Shown here one piece after another: positions 43,233 through 53,221 of a stretch of 64,000 bases of DNA. Within the stretch, counting starts at the first letter, position 1, and the number at the start of each line of letters is the position of its first letter. Position numbers and translations under genes: made by a program. This DNA comes from an uncultured Desulfobacter sp. (GTDB lineage Bacteria > Desulfobacterota > Desulfobacteria > Desulfobacterales > Desulfobacteraceae). The stretch is from assembly GCF_963666145.1 (NCBI RefSeq), contig NZ_OY762614.1, forward strand, positions 1,540,501-1,604,500, given 5' to 3'. The notes beneath the pieces are model-generated. The model ran no database searches. It was given only the letters and a program-made list of their open reading frames with translations, and had not been told where the DNA came from.

Positions 43233-43610
43233 ATGCCCATGGAAACCAAGCCAGATCCCAAAACCGGACTGACCCGGATATGGAAAGCCTTTTTTTATTC
43301 ACTCAAGGGACTGGGGCATGCCTTTGCCCAGGAAGCCGCCTTCCGGCAGGAGAGCATCCTGGCCGGTGTACTGACTCTTGTGCTGATCTTTTTGCCCCTG
43401 TCCCTGCTGTGGAAAGGAATACTTTTTTCCGCCATGGCCCTGGTGTTGATCACGGAGCTACTCAACTCCGCCATTGAAGCCGTAGTGGACCTGGCCTCTC
43501 CCGAATTTCACAAACTGGCCGGTCAGGCCAAGGACATGGGCAGTGCTGCGGTGTTCATCAGCCTGGCACTCACTGTCATTCTATGGATTCTTGCCCTGCT
43601 TTCTGTCTAA
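43233..43610 (+). CDS. dgkA: Diacylglycerol kinase
   Basis: The 125-residue protein has three TM helices and the DgkA signature ELLNSAIEAVVDLASPEFHK, then KDMGSAAVFISLAL. It phosphorylates diacylglycerol to phosphatidic acid at the inner membrane. An AGGA precedes the ATG. In enterobacteria DgkA recycles the diacylglycerol released when phospholipid headgroups are transferred to glucans or lipid A. A headgroup-transferase-type gene lies 3.3 kb downstream, which fits that role. Confidence 0.92.
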   Translation: MPMETKPDPKTGLTRIWKAFFYSLKGLGHAFAQEAAFRQESILAGVLTLVLIFLPLSLLWKGILFSAMALVLITELLNSAIEAVVDLASPEFHKLAGQAKDMGSAAVFISLALTVILWILALLSV

Positions 43611-43757
43611 GCCCCCCCGCCTTTACAATCTATCCCCAAAGCACCATTCCCTACGCACCCCAGATAAGTTAGCCGCAACTGTATTATTAGAATTTCCTGT
43701 ATTTTCAATAATATCATTGAGAGCACGAGCATAATGTTATATTTTTATTAGGCTTTT

Positions 43758-46700
43758 ATGAGAATTATATTTGGAAAAGATAAGGGTATGCAACTAAAAA
43801 AAAGAACATACGGATGGCTGATATTCATCCTCATTATTGGATCGGCGGGACTGCGCTGTATATCTCTCCTTGCGCCTGTCGACGCACAGCCGACGGTCCG
43901 CTGGAACAACAAAGTCTATGTGGCCTTTGGATTCCACGGCAATCTATACCACTCCTTTCGCGGAGACACCAACGATGAGAGCGGATTTGGCAGGGACATA
44001 CGGGTTATCCGCCATATCCTTGCCACCCTGGACCGGTTTAATGATCAGGGCGTTCCGGTCAGAGCCTCCTGGGAATTTGACAATCATTTTTCCCTGGAAC
44101 ACCTGCTGCCTGAATATGCACCTGATATCATCAAGAATGTGAAACGCAGGGTCTCCCAGGGCCGAGACGAGGTGATGCTGATGTCCTACAACAACGGGCT
44201 TGCATCCGCCATGACCCGGGAGGAGTTCACCGATGCAGTGAACTGGTCCATATCCAATCCCTGGGGCAGCGGGGTAAAAGACGTTTTCGGCAGTTACAGC
44301 CCCATTGTCCGCCCCCAGGAAATGATGACGACCCCTGGAAATTTTGAGATCTACAAAAAATCGGGGGTAAAGGCCATATCCCTCTATTACAGTGCCACCC
44401 CGTTTGATACCTTCCGGGTTTTTTCCAGAAAATTGACCCGGGAAGAGGCCCACAATCCCCTGACCTATAAAAATGACCAGACCGGCGAAGAAATCCTGGT
44501 GATTCCCACATACAACATCGGAGACCTGGTTGAAAACGTCAGCCTGGGCCAGTGGGTCCGCAACCTTCACCAGATGCAGGACCAGGGGGAGATTCGCCGG
44601 GATGTGCTGGTCTACATCAACTTTGATGCCGATTCCGAATTCTGGACCGGGGCAAACCGGCTGAAATGGCCCCTGAACCAGCTGCCCAACACCCGAGGCC
44701 TTGAAGGGCTGATCAAAGAGGTGGCGGATCTTAATTACGTCAGGTTTACCACCGTTAACGACTATCTTGCGGACCACGATCCGGCGGGCACGGTCTCATT
44801 CAGCCAGGATACGGCTGACGGCAGTTTTGACGGCTATAATTCCTGGTCGGAAAAACGGGCGGCAACGGATCACTGGACCCGGATTGTTGAAGACAGACGC
44901 ATCCACAGCACGGCTGAAAAATGTATTTCCCTGCTCAATGACCCCGAATTCGAATCCCAGGTCCACCCCCTGATGGATAAGGCCTATCTCCTGAGGATGA
45001 CGGCGTTATCCACCACTAATTTTGGAATGGCCACCCCTTATGTGGCCCCCCAGCGCCGCCAGGCCATGGAAAAAATTTTAAGCAAAATGAACCGGCTGGA
45101 CAATCAAATTGAGGCGGCCATTAACCATGCGGTTCAAAACAAACTGACCACATCCCCTGTGCCTGCCGGACACAAGGTCTTGGAAAATCTGATGCTGATA
45201 GGGTCGGCAACAGAACACGAAGCCCCCTTAGGAAACCGTTTTGTAATACTTGGGGAGAAGATGGCAAACGTCACTGCCGGCAAAGGGCTTTACCTGACGG
45301 CACAAGGCAGCAGGGCCTATCCACTGATCCTTGTCCCGGGCACCACAGACGGACGATTTTACATTTCAGGGGAAGACCCGGCACCGGACGGCCTTTATAC
45401 CCTGACCCTGGGACCTCAATCTGAAGGCTTGGACACGGCGCCGGCGGTCAGTAAACTCCAAGCAGTTACCACGTTGAAAAACAAAAATATTTCATTGGAA
45501 TTCGACCAAACGGGTGCTTTATCAGATCTCATCTGGAACGGCAAGCAGATGCTCTCATCCGGAAGCCTGATGCCCTACATTCGCTATGGGGGCATGAAAA
45601 AATCTCCCGGTACACTAACCGCCGATACAGCCCAAAATGATCGTACCGCTACGGTCCGGATGACCGGAGACTGGACAGGACCGGAAAACCGAACCCTATC
45701 ACCGGGATCGGTCAACTATACCTTCAGCCTGGTGGAAGATCTTCCCTATCTATTTGTCCAGGGCGAAGTCCGGTATCCAGCCACGGTCAACACGGACCTG
45801 ATCAAGGCCGATATCCAGAGACTGGCTGTTCCAACCGACCTGGAATGGCAGGAGGTTGCACCGCTTGAGCTGCGTTTGGAAACCGGTGCCACCAAGCGCC
45901 AGCCCGTCCGTATCTTAAAGCATAACTACCTGGGCGTTGATTCCGCATACGATCTTGATTACTTCAGACATTCAGAGGAAAATCTGAACATAGACAACGT
46001 CAATAACCATATCACTGCCGGATATGTGGGGATGGAGGCCGGGGGCCAGGGACTGGCCCTGAGTATGGACCAGGCCGTTGCTGCCAACTTTGCCGGCGCC
46101 CCGGTCAAGGTAAAATATGACAAAAACAAAGATGAATTCAAGGCAGAAATAAATCCCTTCGGGTCTTACCACGGCAAGCAGAACCGTCGACCCACCTGGG
46201 GAAACGGACAGGGCCACGAGGCATCCCTGATTTCGGGCGAACAATATCACAGTGCAGCACCGACCTATAACGGCACCACCAGTCGATTTGCCCTGATGAT
46301 CGGCTTCTTTGACGGGGACCATATCCCGGAGCAGATGAAACGCATGCTGGCGGCCCATGCCAATCCGGCCAGGATATATGGTATAAACAATTTGTCTGCC
46401 ATAACGGCAGACAAAGCGGCGGCACCAGTGAAATACCAAGCGGCCATCGACGGAGACCGGGTCACCTTTTCCTGGGAAAAAAACAACCCTGATACAACGG
46501 GATATATCCTGCGCATCGGCAGTCACTCCGGCCATTACACCCATGAATTCAGGACCAAGGCGACCCGCCTGACCCTTGAAGGCCTGTCAGCCGACAATCC
46601 CTTTGAGGTCGGACAGCGGTATTACGCCGTGATTGAAACCATGATTCCCGGCCAGGATTCACCCGTCAGCACCAAAGAATTTTGCCTTGATATCCTGTCC

Positions 46701-46790
46701 TCGAACCGAATTTCGGCCCAGGCCAAGATTCCCTGGCAATTTCCGATAAAGGTTATCTGGGCCAATGTAATGGCCTTCTGCGGCGTGTAA
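43758..46790 (+). CDS. Exported GH38/GH57-like large protein
   Basis: The 1010-residue protein has an N-terminal signal/TM (about residues 17-36). Residues about 50-370 resemble the (beta/alpha)7 barrel of GH57/GH38-type glycosidases or polysaccharide deacetylases: VYVAFGFHGNLYHSF, WEFDNHFSLEHLLPEY, EVMLMSYNNGLAS and VLVYINFDADSEFWTG. The rest is beta-rich, as in GH38-type C-terminal domains (LEFDQTGALSDLIWNGKQML), and a late FN3-like segment (VTFSWEKNNPDTTGYILRIG). It may act on a surface or periplasmic glycan. The exact family is unsure. An internal start at 43788 is possible. Confidence 0.55.
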   Translation: MRIIFGKDKGMQLKKRTYGWLIFILIIGSAGLRCISLLAPVDAQPTVRWNNKVYVAFGFHGNLYHSFRGDTNDESGFGRDIRVIRHILATLDRFNDQGVPVRASWEFDNHFSLEHLLPEYAPDIIKNVKRRVSQGRDEVMLMSYNNGLASAMTREEFTDAVNWSISNPWGSGVKDVFGSYSPIVRPQEMMTTPGNFEIYKKSGVKAISLYYSATPFDTFRVFSRKLTREEAHNPLTYKNDQTGEEILVIPTYNIGDLVENVSLGQWVRNLHQMQDQGEIRRDVLVYINFDADSEFWTGANRLKWPLNQLPNTRGLEGLIKEVADLNYVRFTTVNDYLADHDPAGTVSFSQDTADGSFDGYNSWSEKRAATDHWTRIVEDRRIHSTAEKCISLLNDPEFESQVHPLMDKAYLLRMTALSTTNFGMATPYVAPQRRQAMEKILSKMNRLDNQIEAAINHAVQNKLTTSPVPAGHKVLENLMLIGSATEHEAPLGNRFVILGEKMANVTAGKGLYLTAQGSRAYPLILVPGTTDGRFYISGEDPAPDGLYTLTLGPQSEGLDTAPAVSKLQAVTTLKNKNISLEFDQTGALSDLIWNGKQMLSSGSLMPYIRYGGMKKSPGTLTADTAQNDRTATVRMTGDWTGPENRTLSPGSVNYTFSLVEDLPYLFVQGEVRYPATVNTDLIKADIQRLAVPTDLEWQEVAPLELRLETGATKRQPVRILKHNYLGVDSAYDLDYFRHSEENLNIDNVNNHITAGYVGMEAGGQGLALSMDQAVAANFAGAPVKVKYDKNKDEFKAEINPFGSYHGKQNRRPTWGNGQGHEASLISGEQYHSAAPTYNGTTSRFALMIGFFDGDHIPEQMKRMLAAHANPARIYGINNLSAITADKAAAPVKYQAAIDGDRVTFSWEKNNPDTTGYILRIGSHSGHYTHEFRTKATRLTLEGLSADNPFEVGQRYYAVIETMIPGQDSPVSTKEFCLDILSSNRISAQAKIPWQFPIKVIWANVMAFCGV

Positions 46791-46848
46791 TCAGATCCCA
46801 AAACCGGAATAATTCCACACCGCTGCACCTGAGCATTTTCTTAATAGT

Positions 46849-46866
46849 CTTCACACTTTCTTCACA
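46849..46866 (+). promoter_or_regulatory. Direct heptamer repeat, candidate OmpR-family binding site
   Basis: CTTCACA occurs at 46849-46855 and again at 46860-46866, exactly 11 bases apart, one DNA turn. OmpR/PmrA-type regulators bind such tandem repeats. It stands 60-77 bases before the phosphoglycerol-transferase start codon, and the gene downstream of that is an OmpR-family regulator. Confidence 0.45.
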
Positions 46867-46880
46867 ATAGCGGTGGTATC

Positions 46881-46917
46881 GTACCCCACAACTTGTGAAT
46901 CCATAATAGTGGGGTAC
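46881..46917 (+). promoter_or_regulatory. Inverted repeat that would mask the ribosome site of the LtaS-like gene
   Basis: GTACCCCAC (46881-46889) and GTGGGGTAC (46909-46917) are perfect 9-bp arms around a 19-base loop. The right arm contains the only G-rich ribosome-site candidate before the ATG at 46926, so folding of the mRNA would hide it. It could also be a DNA operator. No T-run follows, so a terminator is unlikely. Confidence 0.55.
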
Positions 46918-46925
46918 AATACGCA

Positions 46926-48986
46926 ATGGCACGTATACCTGTTAAATCTGCCGGAACACGGTTCATGATCGTGTTTCAATTATCCTTGGTTTCCATTATC
47001 TGTTTTGCACTGATGCGGGGGGTGCTGCTGGTTCGCGCCTGGCCCCACCTTGATCATTTTTCGTCGGTCTGGCTTTACATTTTCGGTCAGGGGCTGATTT
47101 ATGACATTGCGTTTATCGGCTATTTTTATATTCCCTTTGTCCTATTCCTTCTTGTTCTGCCCAACAGATGGTTAATCAACTCACGCGCCATAAAATACCT
47201 GATCCAGGGCGGGATTTTCCTGATTCTCTATGGGCTTGGGTTTTCCATGGTGGCCGAATGGTATTTCTGGAGCGAATTTGGTGTGCGATTCAATTTCATC
47301 TCCGTGGACTACCTGGTATACAGACGGGAGGTGACCGACAATATTCTGCAATCCTATCCGGTCCTTCTTATACTGCCGATTCTTTTCGTTATTACAGGTA
47401 TCGTCTTCTACTTCATCCGCCCCTCAATGATGAGATCTCTGGGCGTTAAAGACGCCTTTAAAAAAAGAGCCGTAATCGCAGGCCTCCTGCTGATGATTCC
47501 ACTATTGGCATTTACGGTTCTTGATCAATCCCAGCGTCGTGTTTCAAATAACAATTATGTAAATGAACTGGCTTCCAACGGCCCCTATCAGCTCTTTGCC
47601 GCCTTTCGGAACAACCGGCTGGATTACAGACAGTTTTATGCAACCGAGAACGACAACGCGCTCTCCTCGCGTTTAAAAGAGATGGTGACAAGAGAGGATA
47701 CGACACCCGGCGACGGCACCTATGATATCGGCAGACATATCACCGCCCAGGCACCTGCTGAAAAACTGAATGTGGTGCTGATCACCGTAGAGAGCCTGAG
47801 TGCCGAATTCTTTTCACGATTCGGACAAAAGCAGGATATTACGCCGTTCATGGATGAATGGTTCAAACAGGGACTGCTTTTTACCAATTTTTATGCCACC
47901 GGCACCCGAACCACCAGAGGACTTGAAGCCATTACCCTGTCCATCCCGCCCACACCGGGCCGCTCCATTGTAAAACGCCCGGACAATCGACGGATGTACA
48001 CGTTGGGAAAAGTATTCGAAGATTTAGGATACGACACGGCCTTTCTATACGGAGGAAGGGGGTTCTTTGAGAACATGAATGCGTTTTTCTCAGGGAACGG
48101 ATACCGGATTGTGGATCAGACCTGCCTGAGCAGCAGCGAGGTCACATTTAAAAATGCCTGGGGCGTATGTGACGAAGATCTTTACAACAGAACTATCCGC
48201 GAGGCCGACAAATCGTACAAAGCCCAAAAACCCTTTTTCTTTCACCTTATGACAACCAGCAACCATCAACCCTTTACCTTTCCTGAAGGCAAAATTGATT
48301 TGCTCCCCGGCGAAGGCAAGGGCGGAAGCGGAAGATCGGGCGGCGTGAAATATGCCGATTATGCCCTGTCCCGGTTCATTACCCAGGCAAAAAAACAACC
48401 CTGGTTTGAAGATACCGTATTTGTCGTTGTAGCGGACCACTGCGCTTCCAGCGCCGGGAAAGTCGGACTTCCGGTGGATAAATACCATATTCCAATGTTT
48501 GTCTATTCGCCGAAATATATCCAGGCAGCAGAGGTGGATACCCTGGCAAGCCAGATTGATCTGGCCCCCACCCTTCTGGCGTTATTGAACATCTCCTATG
48601 ACAGTTTCTTTTTTGGGAAGGACATACTATCTGACGACTTTAAAGGCCGTGCCCTGATCGCAAACTACCAGAAACTTGGGCTGCTCGATAATGAAAAACT
48701 GCTGTTTTTGTCTCCGGAGAAGCAAATCAATCGGATGGGCCTTGATCCGGAAAATTCCGGCCTGGATAAAATCTCCATGGACTATCCGGGCGTCAAAGAC
48801 CTGATGGCATATTATCAGGGCGCGGATTATGTATTCACCCACCGGATGAATCGATGGGGCAGATCGTTTAAACGTCCGGTTGCAAGCAAAAACGCTGTTG
48901 CGGATAACGGCATTGAAGAAACACCGGACCCAAAACGGCTGGCGGCATGCTGGATATTTTATCTTTTGTGTTCTGATAATACTTAA
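46926..48986 (+). CDS. LtaS/OpgB-type phosphoglycerol or phosphoethanolamine transferase
   Basis: The 686-residue protein has five N-terminal TM helices (within residues 15-200) and a periplasmic sulfatase-fold domain: NVVLITVESLSAEFFSRFG with metal ligand Glu289, the nucleophile Thr329/330 in ATGTRTTRGLEA, HLMTTSNHQPF, and FVVVADHCASSAGK with the metal-binding Asp-His. This group moves headgroups from phosphatidylglycerol or phosphatidylethanolamine to glucans, lipid A or other acceptors and leaves diacylglycerol. DgkA and a two-component system are neighbours, so the product likely remodels the outer surface. The acceptor is not known. Confidence 0.87.
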   Translation: MARIPVKSAGTRFMIVFQLSLVSIICFALMRGVLLVRAWPHLDHFSSVWLYIFGQGLIYDIAFIGYFYIPFVLFLLVLPNRWLINSRAIKYLIQGGIFLILYGLGFSMVAEWYFWSEFGVRFNFISVDYLVYRREVTDNILQSYPVLLILPILFVITGIVFYFIRPSMMRSLGVKDAFKKRAVIAGLLLMIPLLAFTVLDQSQRRVSNNNYVNELASNGPYQLFAAFRNNRLDYRQFYATENDNALSSRLKEMVTREDTTPGDGTYDIGRHITAQAPAEKLNVVLITVESLSAEFFSRFGQKQDITPFMDEWFKQGLLFTNFYATGTRTTRGLEAITLSIPPTPGRSIVKRPDNRRMYTLGKVFEDLGYDTAFLYGGRGFFENMNAFFSGNGYRIVDQTCLSSSEVTFKNAWGVCDEDLYNRTIREADKSYKAQKPFFFHLMTTSNHQPFTFPEGKIDLLPGEGKGGSGRSGGVKYADYALSRFITQAKKQPWFEDTVFVVVADHCASSAGKVGLPVDKYHIPMFVYSPKYIQAAEVDTLASQIDLAPTLLALLNISYDSFFFGKDILSDDFKGRALIANYQKLGLLDNEKLLFLSPEKQINRMGLDPENSGLDKISMDYPGVKDLMAYYQGADYVFTHRMNRWGRSFKRPVASKNAVADNGIEETPDPKRLAACWIFYLLCSDNT

Positions 48987-49086
48987 ATGTTCAGAATTTC
49001 AAAGACCATTTCCAACATAAAATTTGTTATTTATCCGGTATCCGGTTATTCTCAAAATCATAGGACCTTTACGGAAAAATCTTGGG

Positions 49087-49764
49087 ATGCATATATTAAT
49101 AGTTGACGATAATACAGGGTTGCTGGATCAGCTGAAAACCGCTTTAACAAAAAAACGATACGCGGTGGACGTTGCTGAAAACGGAGAGCAGGCATTGGAC
49201 AAGATATTTGATGTCCCCTATGATCTGATTTTATTGGATATCATGCTTCCCCGAATGGATGGACTGAGTGTACTCAAAGAGGTCCGCAACGCCGGAATGG
49301 ACATGCCCATACTCATGCTGACGGCGCGAAGCGATGTCCAGGACAGGGTCAAAGGGCTGGATTACGGTGCGGATGATTACCTTGCAAAGCCCTTTTCCAT
49401 GGCGGAACTCATGGCCCGGATCAGGGCAATGCTTCGAAGAAAAGGTAACAGAAACCCGATACTGGAAGTTGGGACAGTACGTCTGGATACGGTCAAACGA
49501 ATTGTCTTTAAAGATGACGATCAGATCCATTTAACGGCCAAAGAGTTCTCAATCCTTGAATTTCTTTTACATAACAAAGGAAACGTCGTTTCACGGTTCA
49601 ATCTTGCCGAGCATATCTGGGGAGAGGAGTTTGACCCCTTTTCCATGTCCAATTATGTGGATGTCCACATCAAAAATCTTAGAAAGAAACTTACGGTACA
49701 CGGGGAAGAGCCTGTCATTAAAACCATCAGGGGCATCGGTTTTATCATTGACGAGCAGACATGA
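49087..49764 (+). CDS. OmpR-family response regulator
   Basis: The 225-residue regulator starts MHILIVDDN (acidic pair 8-9) with phospho-Asp in LILLDIMLPRMDG and Lys in GADDYLAKPF, then a winged-helix DNA-binding domain (HLTAKEFSILEFLLHNKG, NYVDVHIKNLRKKL). The frame extends back to 49024, but the receiver begins at 49087. Its stop overlaps the kinase ATG. The kinase and the two upstream direct repeats suggest it controls the envelope genes around it. Confidence 0.92.
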   Translation: MHILIVDDNTGLLDQLKTALTKKRYAVDVAENGEQALDKIFDVPYDLILLDIMLPRMDGLSVLKEVRNAGMDMPILMLTARSDVQDRVKGLDYGADDYLAKPFSMAELMARIRAMLRRKGNRNPILEVGTVRLDTVKRIVFKDDDQIHLTAKEFSILEFLLHNKGNVVSRFNLAEHIWGEEFDPFSMSNYVDVHIKNLRKKLTVHGEEPVIKTIRGIGFIIDEQT

Positions 49765-51146
49765 AAATCCGAAAAAAAATAACCATATGGATTTCCGGGG
49801 CGGCCCTCTTTTCCACCTTGGCGTTTTCATCTCTTATTTTCTTTGAACTGACCGAGGAACCGTTCAAACTGATCGATAAAGAACTCGTGCATATGGCCAC
49901 GGTTCTGGCCCAAAGGGTCAAAGACAGCATAGATCACAAAAAGGCGCTAAACCTGAACGATATGCCGTATGATCCGAACGAATACTGGATTGTGGCAGAA
50001 GATGATCAAAAAAAGGTGCGTTACCGGTCAAAGCTGACGGAATTTACCGATCTTACCATGCCCATGGACAAAAGCCGATTTATCGTTGAAAAACATATCC
50101 CAAGAACCCGGATCTGGCTAAGACAGGATCGCCATGATGATGTCATGTTCAGGGGAATGGTGGTTCAAAAAAAGATAAACGGCGGCTTGCTCGAAATTCG
50201 TATTGCAAAACCCATTGAAGACCTTGAAGAAGAATTAATCAGACTTGGCATAACCATCGGGATCAGTCTTTTGCTCTGCGCACTGGGAATCTTTATTTTA
50301 AGCTATGTCCTGGCGGGCAGAATATTAAGGCCGATCTCAGCCATCATCCATCAATCCAGGGAGATCAGTGAAAAATCCCTGGATCAACGGATTCCCCTGG
50401 GCAAGACCAAAGATGAACTCCATGAGTTGTCTGTGGCACTAAATAAGATGTTTGACAGAATACAGCACTCGTTTCTGCGCCAAAAGGAATTTATCGGCAA
50501 TGCATCCCATGAATTAAAAAGCCCTATTACCCTTTTGATGCTGGCCCAGGAGGACATGCTCATCAATGAACAATTGTCTTCGTCGGCAGAAGAAAACCTG
50601 ATAAAACAGCTTGAAACAAGCCGCCGCATGAGCCATCTGGTTAAAAATCTGCTGGATCTGTCCAGAATGGAGCAGCAAGATCAATTGCGCACGGAAAACA
50701 TAGATCTGTCCGAACTGATCAAAAGGGTTCTGGATGATTATGCCGATGTGTTGGCTGAAAAACAGATCGAGGTCCATAATCAGATTGACAACCCCTGTTC
50801 GATGATAGGCGACCCGGAAAAATTATTTCGCCTTGTTGTTAATCTCATTGATAATGCCATTCGATACAACCTGCCTGAAAAGGGTGTTATAAAAATCAGC
50901 CTGACCCAATCCAGGACCCTGGCCCGCATTGAAATCTTAAATACCGGCCTTAAAATTCCGGAGCAGGACCTCCCGCGTTTGTTTGACCAGTTTTATCGTG
51001 TTGAAAAGTCACGATCCCAGGCCCTGGGGGGATCAGGACTTGGTCTTGCAATTGCCCGAAAAATTGTCAGTCTTCATAACGGCACCATCGCTATCCAAAA
51101 TGCCCCGAACCGGATGATACAAATTATGGTTGAACTGCCGGTTTAA
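49761..51146 (+). CDS. Sensor histidine kinase, QseC/PmrB-like
   Basis: The 461-residue kinase has TM1 (about residues 9-29), a periplasmic sensor (30-160), TM2 (163-184), HAMP (about 185-238), H-box His250 (FIGNASHELKSPITLL), N-box LVVNLIDNAIRYN and GGSGLGLAIARKIV. It is transcribed with the response regulator by overlap. Its N-terminal and HAMP wording closely follows the kinase at 58952-60358, so the two are paralogues. The sensed signal is unknown, possibly cationic peptides or metals. Confidence 0.91.
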   Translation: MKIRKKITIWISGAALFSTLAFSSLIFFELTEEPFKLIDKELVHMATVLAQRVKDSIDHKKALNLNDMPYDPNEYWIVAEDDQKKVRYRSKLTEFTDLTMPMDKSRFIVEKHIPRTRIWLRQDRHDDVMFRGMVVQKKINGGLLEIRIAKPIEDLEEELIRLGITIGISLLLCALGIFILSYVLAGRILRPISAIIHQSREISEKSLDQRIPLGKTKDELHELSVALNKMFDRIQHSFLRQKEFIGNASHELKSPITLLMLAQEDMLINEQLSSSAEENLIKQLETSRRMSHLVKNLLDLSRMEQQDQLRTENIDLSELIKRVLDDYADVLAEKQIEVHNQIDNPCSMIGDPEKLFRLVVNLIDNAIRYNLPEKGVIKISLTQSRTLARIEILNTGLKIPEQDLPRLFDQFYRVEKSRSQALGGSGLGLAIARKIVSLHNGTIAIQNAPNRMIQIMVELPV

Positions 51147-51175
51147 AATTCAATCCATTTTACTGAATCCACATT

Positions 51176-53221
51176 TTACCACGCCAGCAGCACCCCGCCC
51201 CGCCACCTTTGTTGATTCTCCAGTCGGCTTTGAAGTATCTTATCCTCCCGGCGAACCTGCATCACCGAAACCCTTTTGGCAAGTGTCTGCACCAGCAAAG
51301 CCAGAGGACGATCATAATCTCCGGTGTCCTCAGCGATCAAGATTAGACCGGCCAAACTGCGACGTTGCTGTTCTTCTATGGTTCCCGCCATAATAGGCCA
51401 CCTATCATCCCCATTAATTTCCACACCGGTATCCCAAAGACGGAACACGAAACGATGGGCGCCGATGGTCCGGACAAGGCGCAACCGTTCCGTTCTACCA
51501 TCATGAAACCGGGGCAGAACCGGCAGGTCTGCAACAGGTGTGTCCGAGGAAAACATCCCCAGGACACGTTTCAGACCCAGGTGCCCGGGTTGCCGCCAGC
51601 CTTGGGCCTTGAGCAAACCAACCAGTCTGGCAGGCGTCCCGGCCCACTGAATAATGAGGGGCTGTTCAAGTTCCCCTTCCATGTCAATGCGTTCGGCAGG
51701 CAGGTCCTGCCATCCCCGGCTCTGCCAGGAAGAGAGGGTCATGGATTTGACCTCAAGGCGGGGGGCATAAAACACCAGGTCCTTTTCGTGACGTTGGGCC
51801 ACATGCCGACTCCCGGCAATGACCACAACCAGGATCACCGCCAACGCGAGCAAACGGTTCGGAATCTTTTCGTCCGCCCCCCTGAGCCAGGCGATCCCCA
51901 TAAAGGCTGCCCAGCTGATGCCGATGAAGTAGCCTGCCAGGACATCGGACAGCCAGTGCGCGCCCAGATAAAGACGGGAAAAACCGATCACAAAGGAGAT
52001 AAACAAAGCCCCTGAAAACAACACCAGCCGGCAGATTCCGGACAGCTTTCCGGCCAACAGAATGGCAAGAAAGCTGTAGAGAATCACACTCATGGTGGTG
52101 TGTCCGCTGGGAAAGCCGTATGCCGAAGCCCCATGGTATATCTCCACCGGGCGCGGCAGATGAATGATCCACTTGAGTAGCTGAACCCCAATCACCCCGC
52201 CCAGGGCTGTCAGCACCCAAAATCCGGCTGTGCGGTAGCACCGTCGAACAAGGAGAAGAATCAGGACGGTGCAGGCCAGGGATATATTCACAACCGCATC
52301 GCCCAGTTCGGTTATGGCCACAAAGATCCTGTCCCCCCACACGGTCCGCAGGGACTGAAAAAAATGGTAAACGGCCTGGTCCACAACCACCAGTGGATCC
52401 CGGGCCATAACATCCTGCAGGACGGCCAGAAACGCCCAGCACGCCATAAAAAACACCAAAAATAAAACCGCCGCAGGCAGAGCCTCTGCCCGGCCCCGGA
52501 AAAGCAGAAAGGAAAAAAAACGTTGAACCGGGCGCAAAACAGCGTGAGCGGACGGTTTCATGGTGGCCCATTGTTTGAAATCGTCAAACCAGACAGGGCC
52601 TTTTCGGGCAGCCAGGAAGGCCATCCGGCGCGTCCCCCAGATCACCGCCCAAATGCCTGCGCCCAGGATAAAAACAACCACGGCCAGACGACTGCTCACC
52701 GCCCCGGCCATGGCAATGGACGAGCCGAAGAAAACACCGGGCAGGATATAGACCAGTGCCCATCCGATGGCTGAAAGCACATTGACCAGGGTAAAATGTA
52801 TGGGCGCCATGCCCAACATCCCGGCCACCACCGGTATCACCGGACGCACCGGTCCCACAAAGCGGCCGAACAGGACCCCCTTGCCCCCGTGCCGGTGAAA
52901 GAACGCCTTACCCTTGTTCAACATTCCGGGGTAACGGGAAAAGGGCCAGATAGATGCCAGCCGTTCCTTATAGTGATGTCCCAGCCAGTAGCTGACCCCG
53001 TCTCCGGCCACGGCTCCGGACATGGCCAGGATCAGGACAGGCCAAAGCCCCAGGCTGCCCGAGGCCACTACCGCGCCCACCCCGAACATGATCACCGTAC
53101 CGGGCACCAGCAGACCGACCAGGGCCAGGGACTCGGAAAAGGAGACCAGAAAAACGGCGACGTAGGCCGACATGGCATGCTGGGTGATCAAACCCAGTAA
53201 TGTGTTCAGATAATTGTGCAT
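51176..53221 (-). CDS. DedA - PAP2 phosphatase - LssY-like fusion membrane protein
   Basis: The 681-residue protein joins a DedA/SNARE-associated domain (about residues 25-180, FGRFVGPVRPVIPVVAGMLG), a PAP2 phosphatase domain (about 230-430) with all three acid-phosphatase motifs (KWIIHLPRP, PSGHTT, SRLYLGAHWLSD) and a C-terminal LssY-like domain (about 500-680). DedA proteins flip lipid carriers across the membrane; PAP2 enzymes dephosphorylate undecaprenyl or phosphatidyl phosphates. The fusion would join the two steps. It is the last gene of the minus-strand set beginning at the MFS gene. Confidence 0.9.
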   Translation of the reverse strand: MHNYLNTLLGLITQHAMSAYVAVFLVSFSESLALVGLLVPGTVIMFGVGAVVASGSLGLWPVLILAMSGAVAGDGVSYWLGHHYKERLASIWPFSRYPGMLNKGKAFFHRHGGKGVLFGRFVGPVRPVIPVVAGMLGMAPIHFTLVNVLSAIGWALVYILPGVFFGSSIAMAGAVSSRLAVVVFILGAGIWAVIWGTRRMAFLAARKGPVWFDDFKQWATMKPSAHAVLRPVQRFFSFLLFRGRAEALPAAVLFLVFFMACWAFLAVLQDVMARDPLVVVDQAVYHFFQSLRTVWGDRIFVAITELGDAVVNISLACTVLILLLVRRCYRTAGFWVLTALGGVIGVQLLKWIIHLPRPVEIYHGASAYGFPSGHTTMSVILYSFLAILLAGKLSGICRLVLFSGALFISFVIGFSRLYLGAHWLSDVLAGYFIGISWAAFMGIAWLRGADEKIPNRLLALAVILVVVIAGSRHVAQRHEKDLVFYAPRLEVKSMTLSSWQSRGWQDLPAERIDMEGELEQPLIIQWAGTPARLVGLLKAQGWRQPGHLGLKRVLGMFSSDTPVADLPVLPRFHDGRTERLRLVRTIGAHRFVFRLWDTGVEINGDDRWPIMAGTIEEQQRRSLAGLILIAEDTGDYDRPLALLVQTLAKRVSVMQVRREDKILQSRLENQQRWRGGVLLAW

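Noticed and set aside
43162..43269. 36-residue frame (MDGLIFLTIFEMLG) before and into dgkA
   Set aside because: It has no family resemblance and runs out of frame into a confident dgkA gene.
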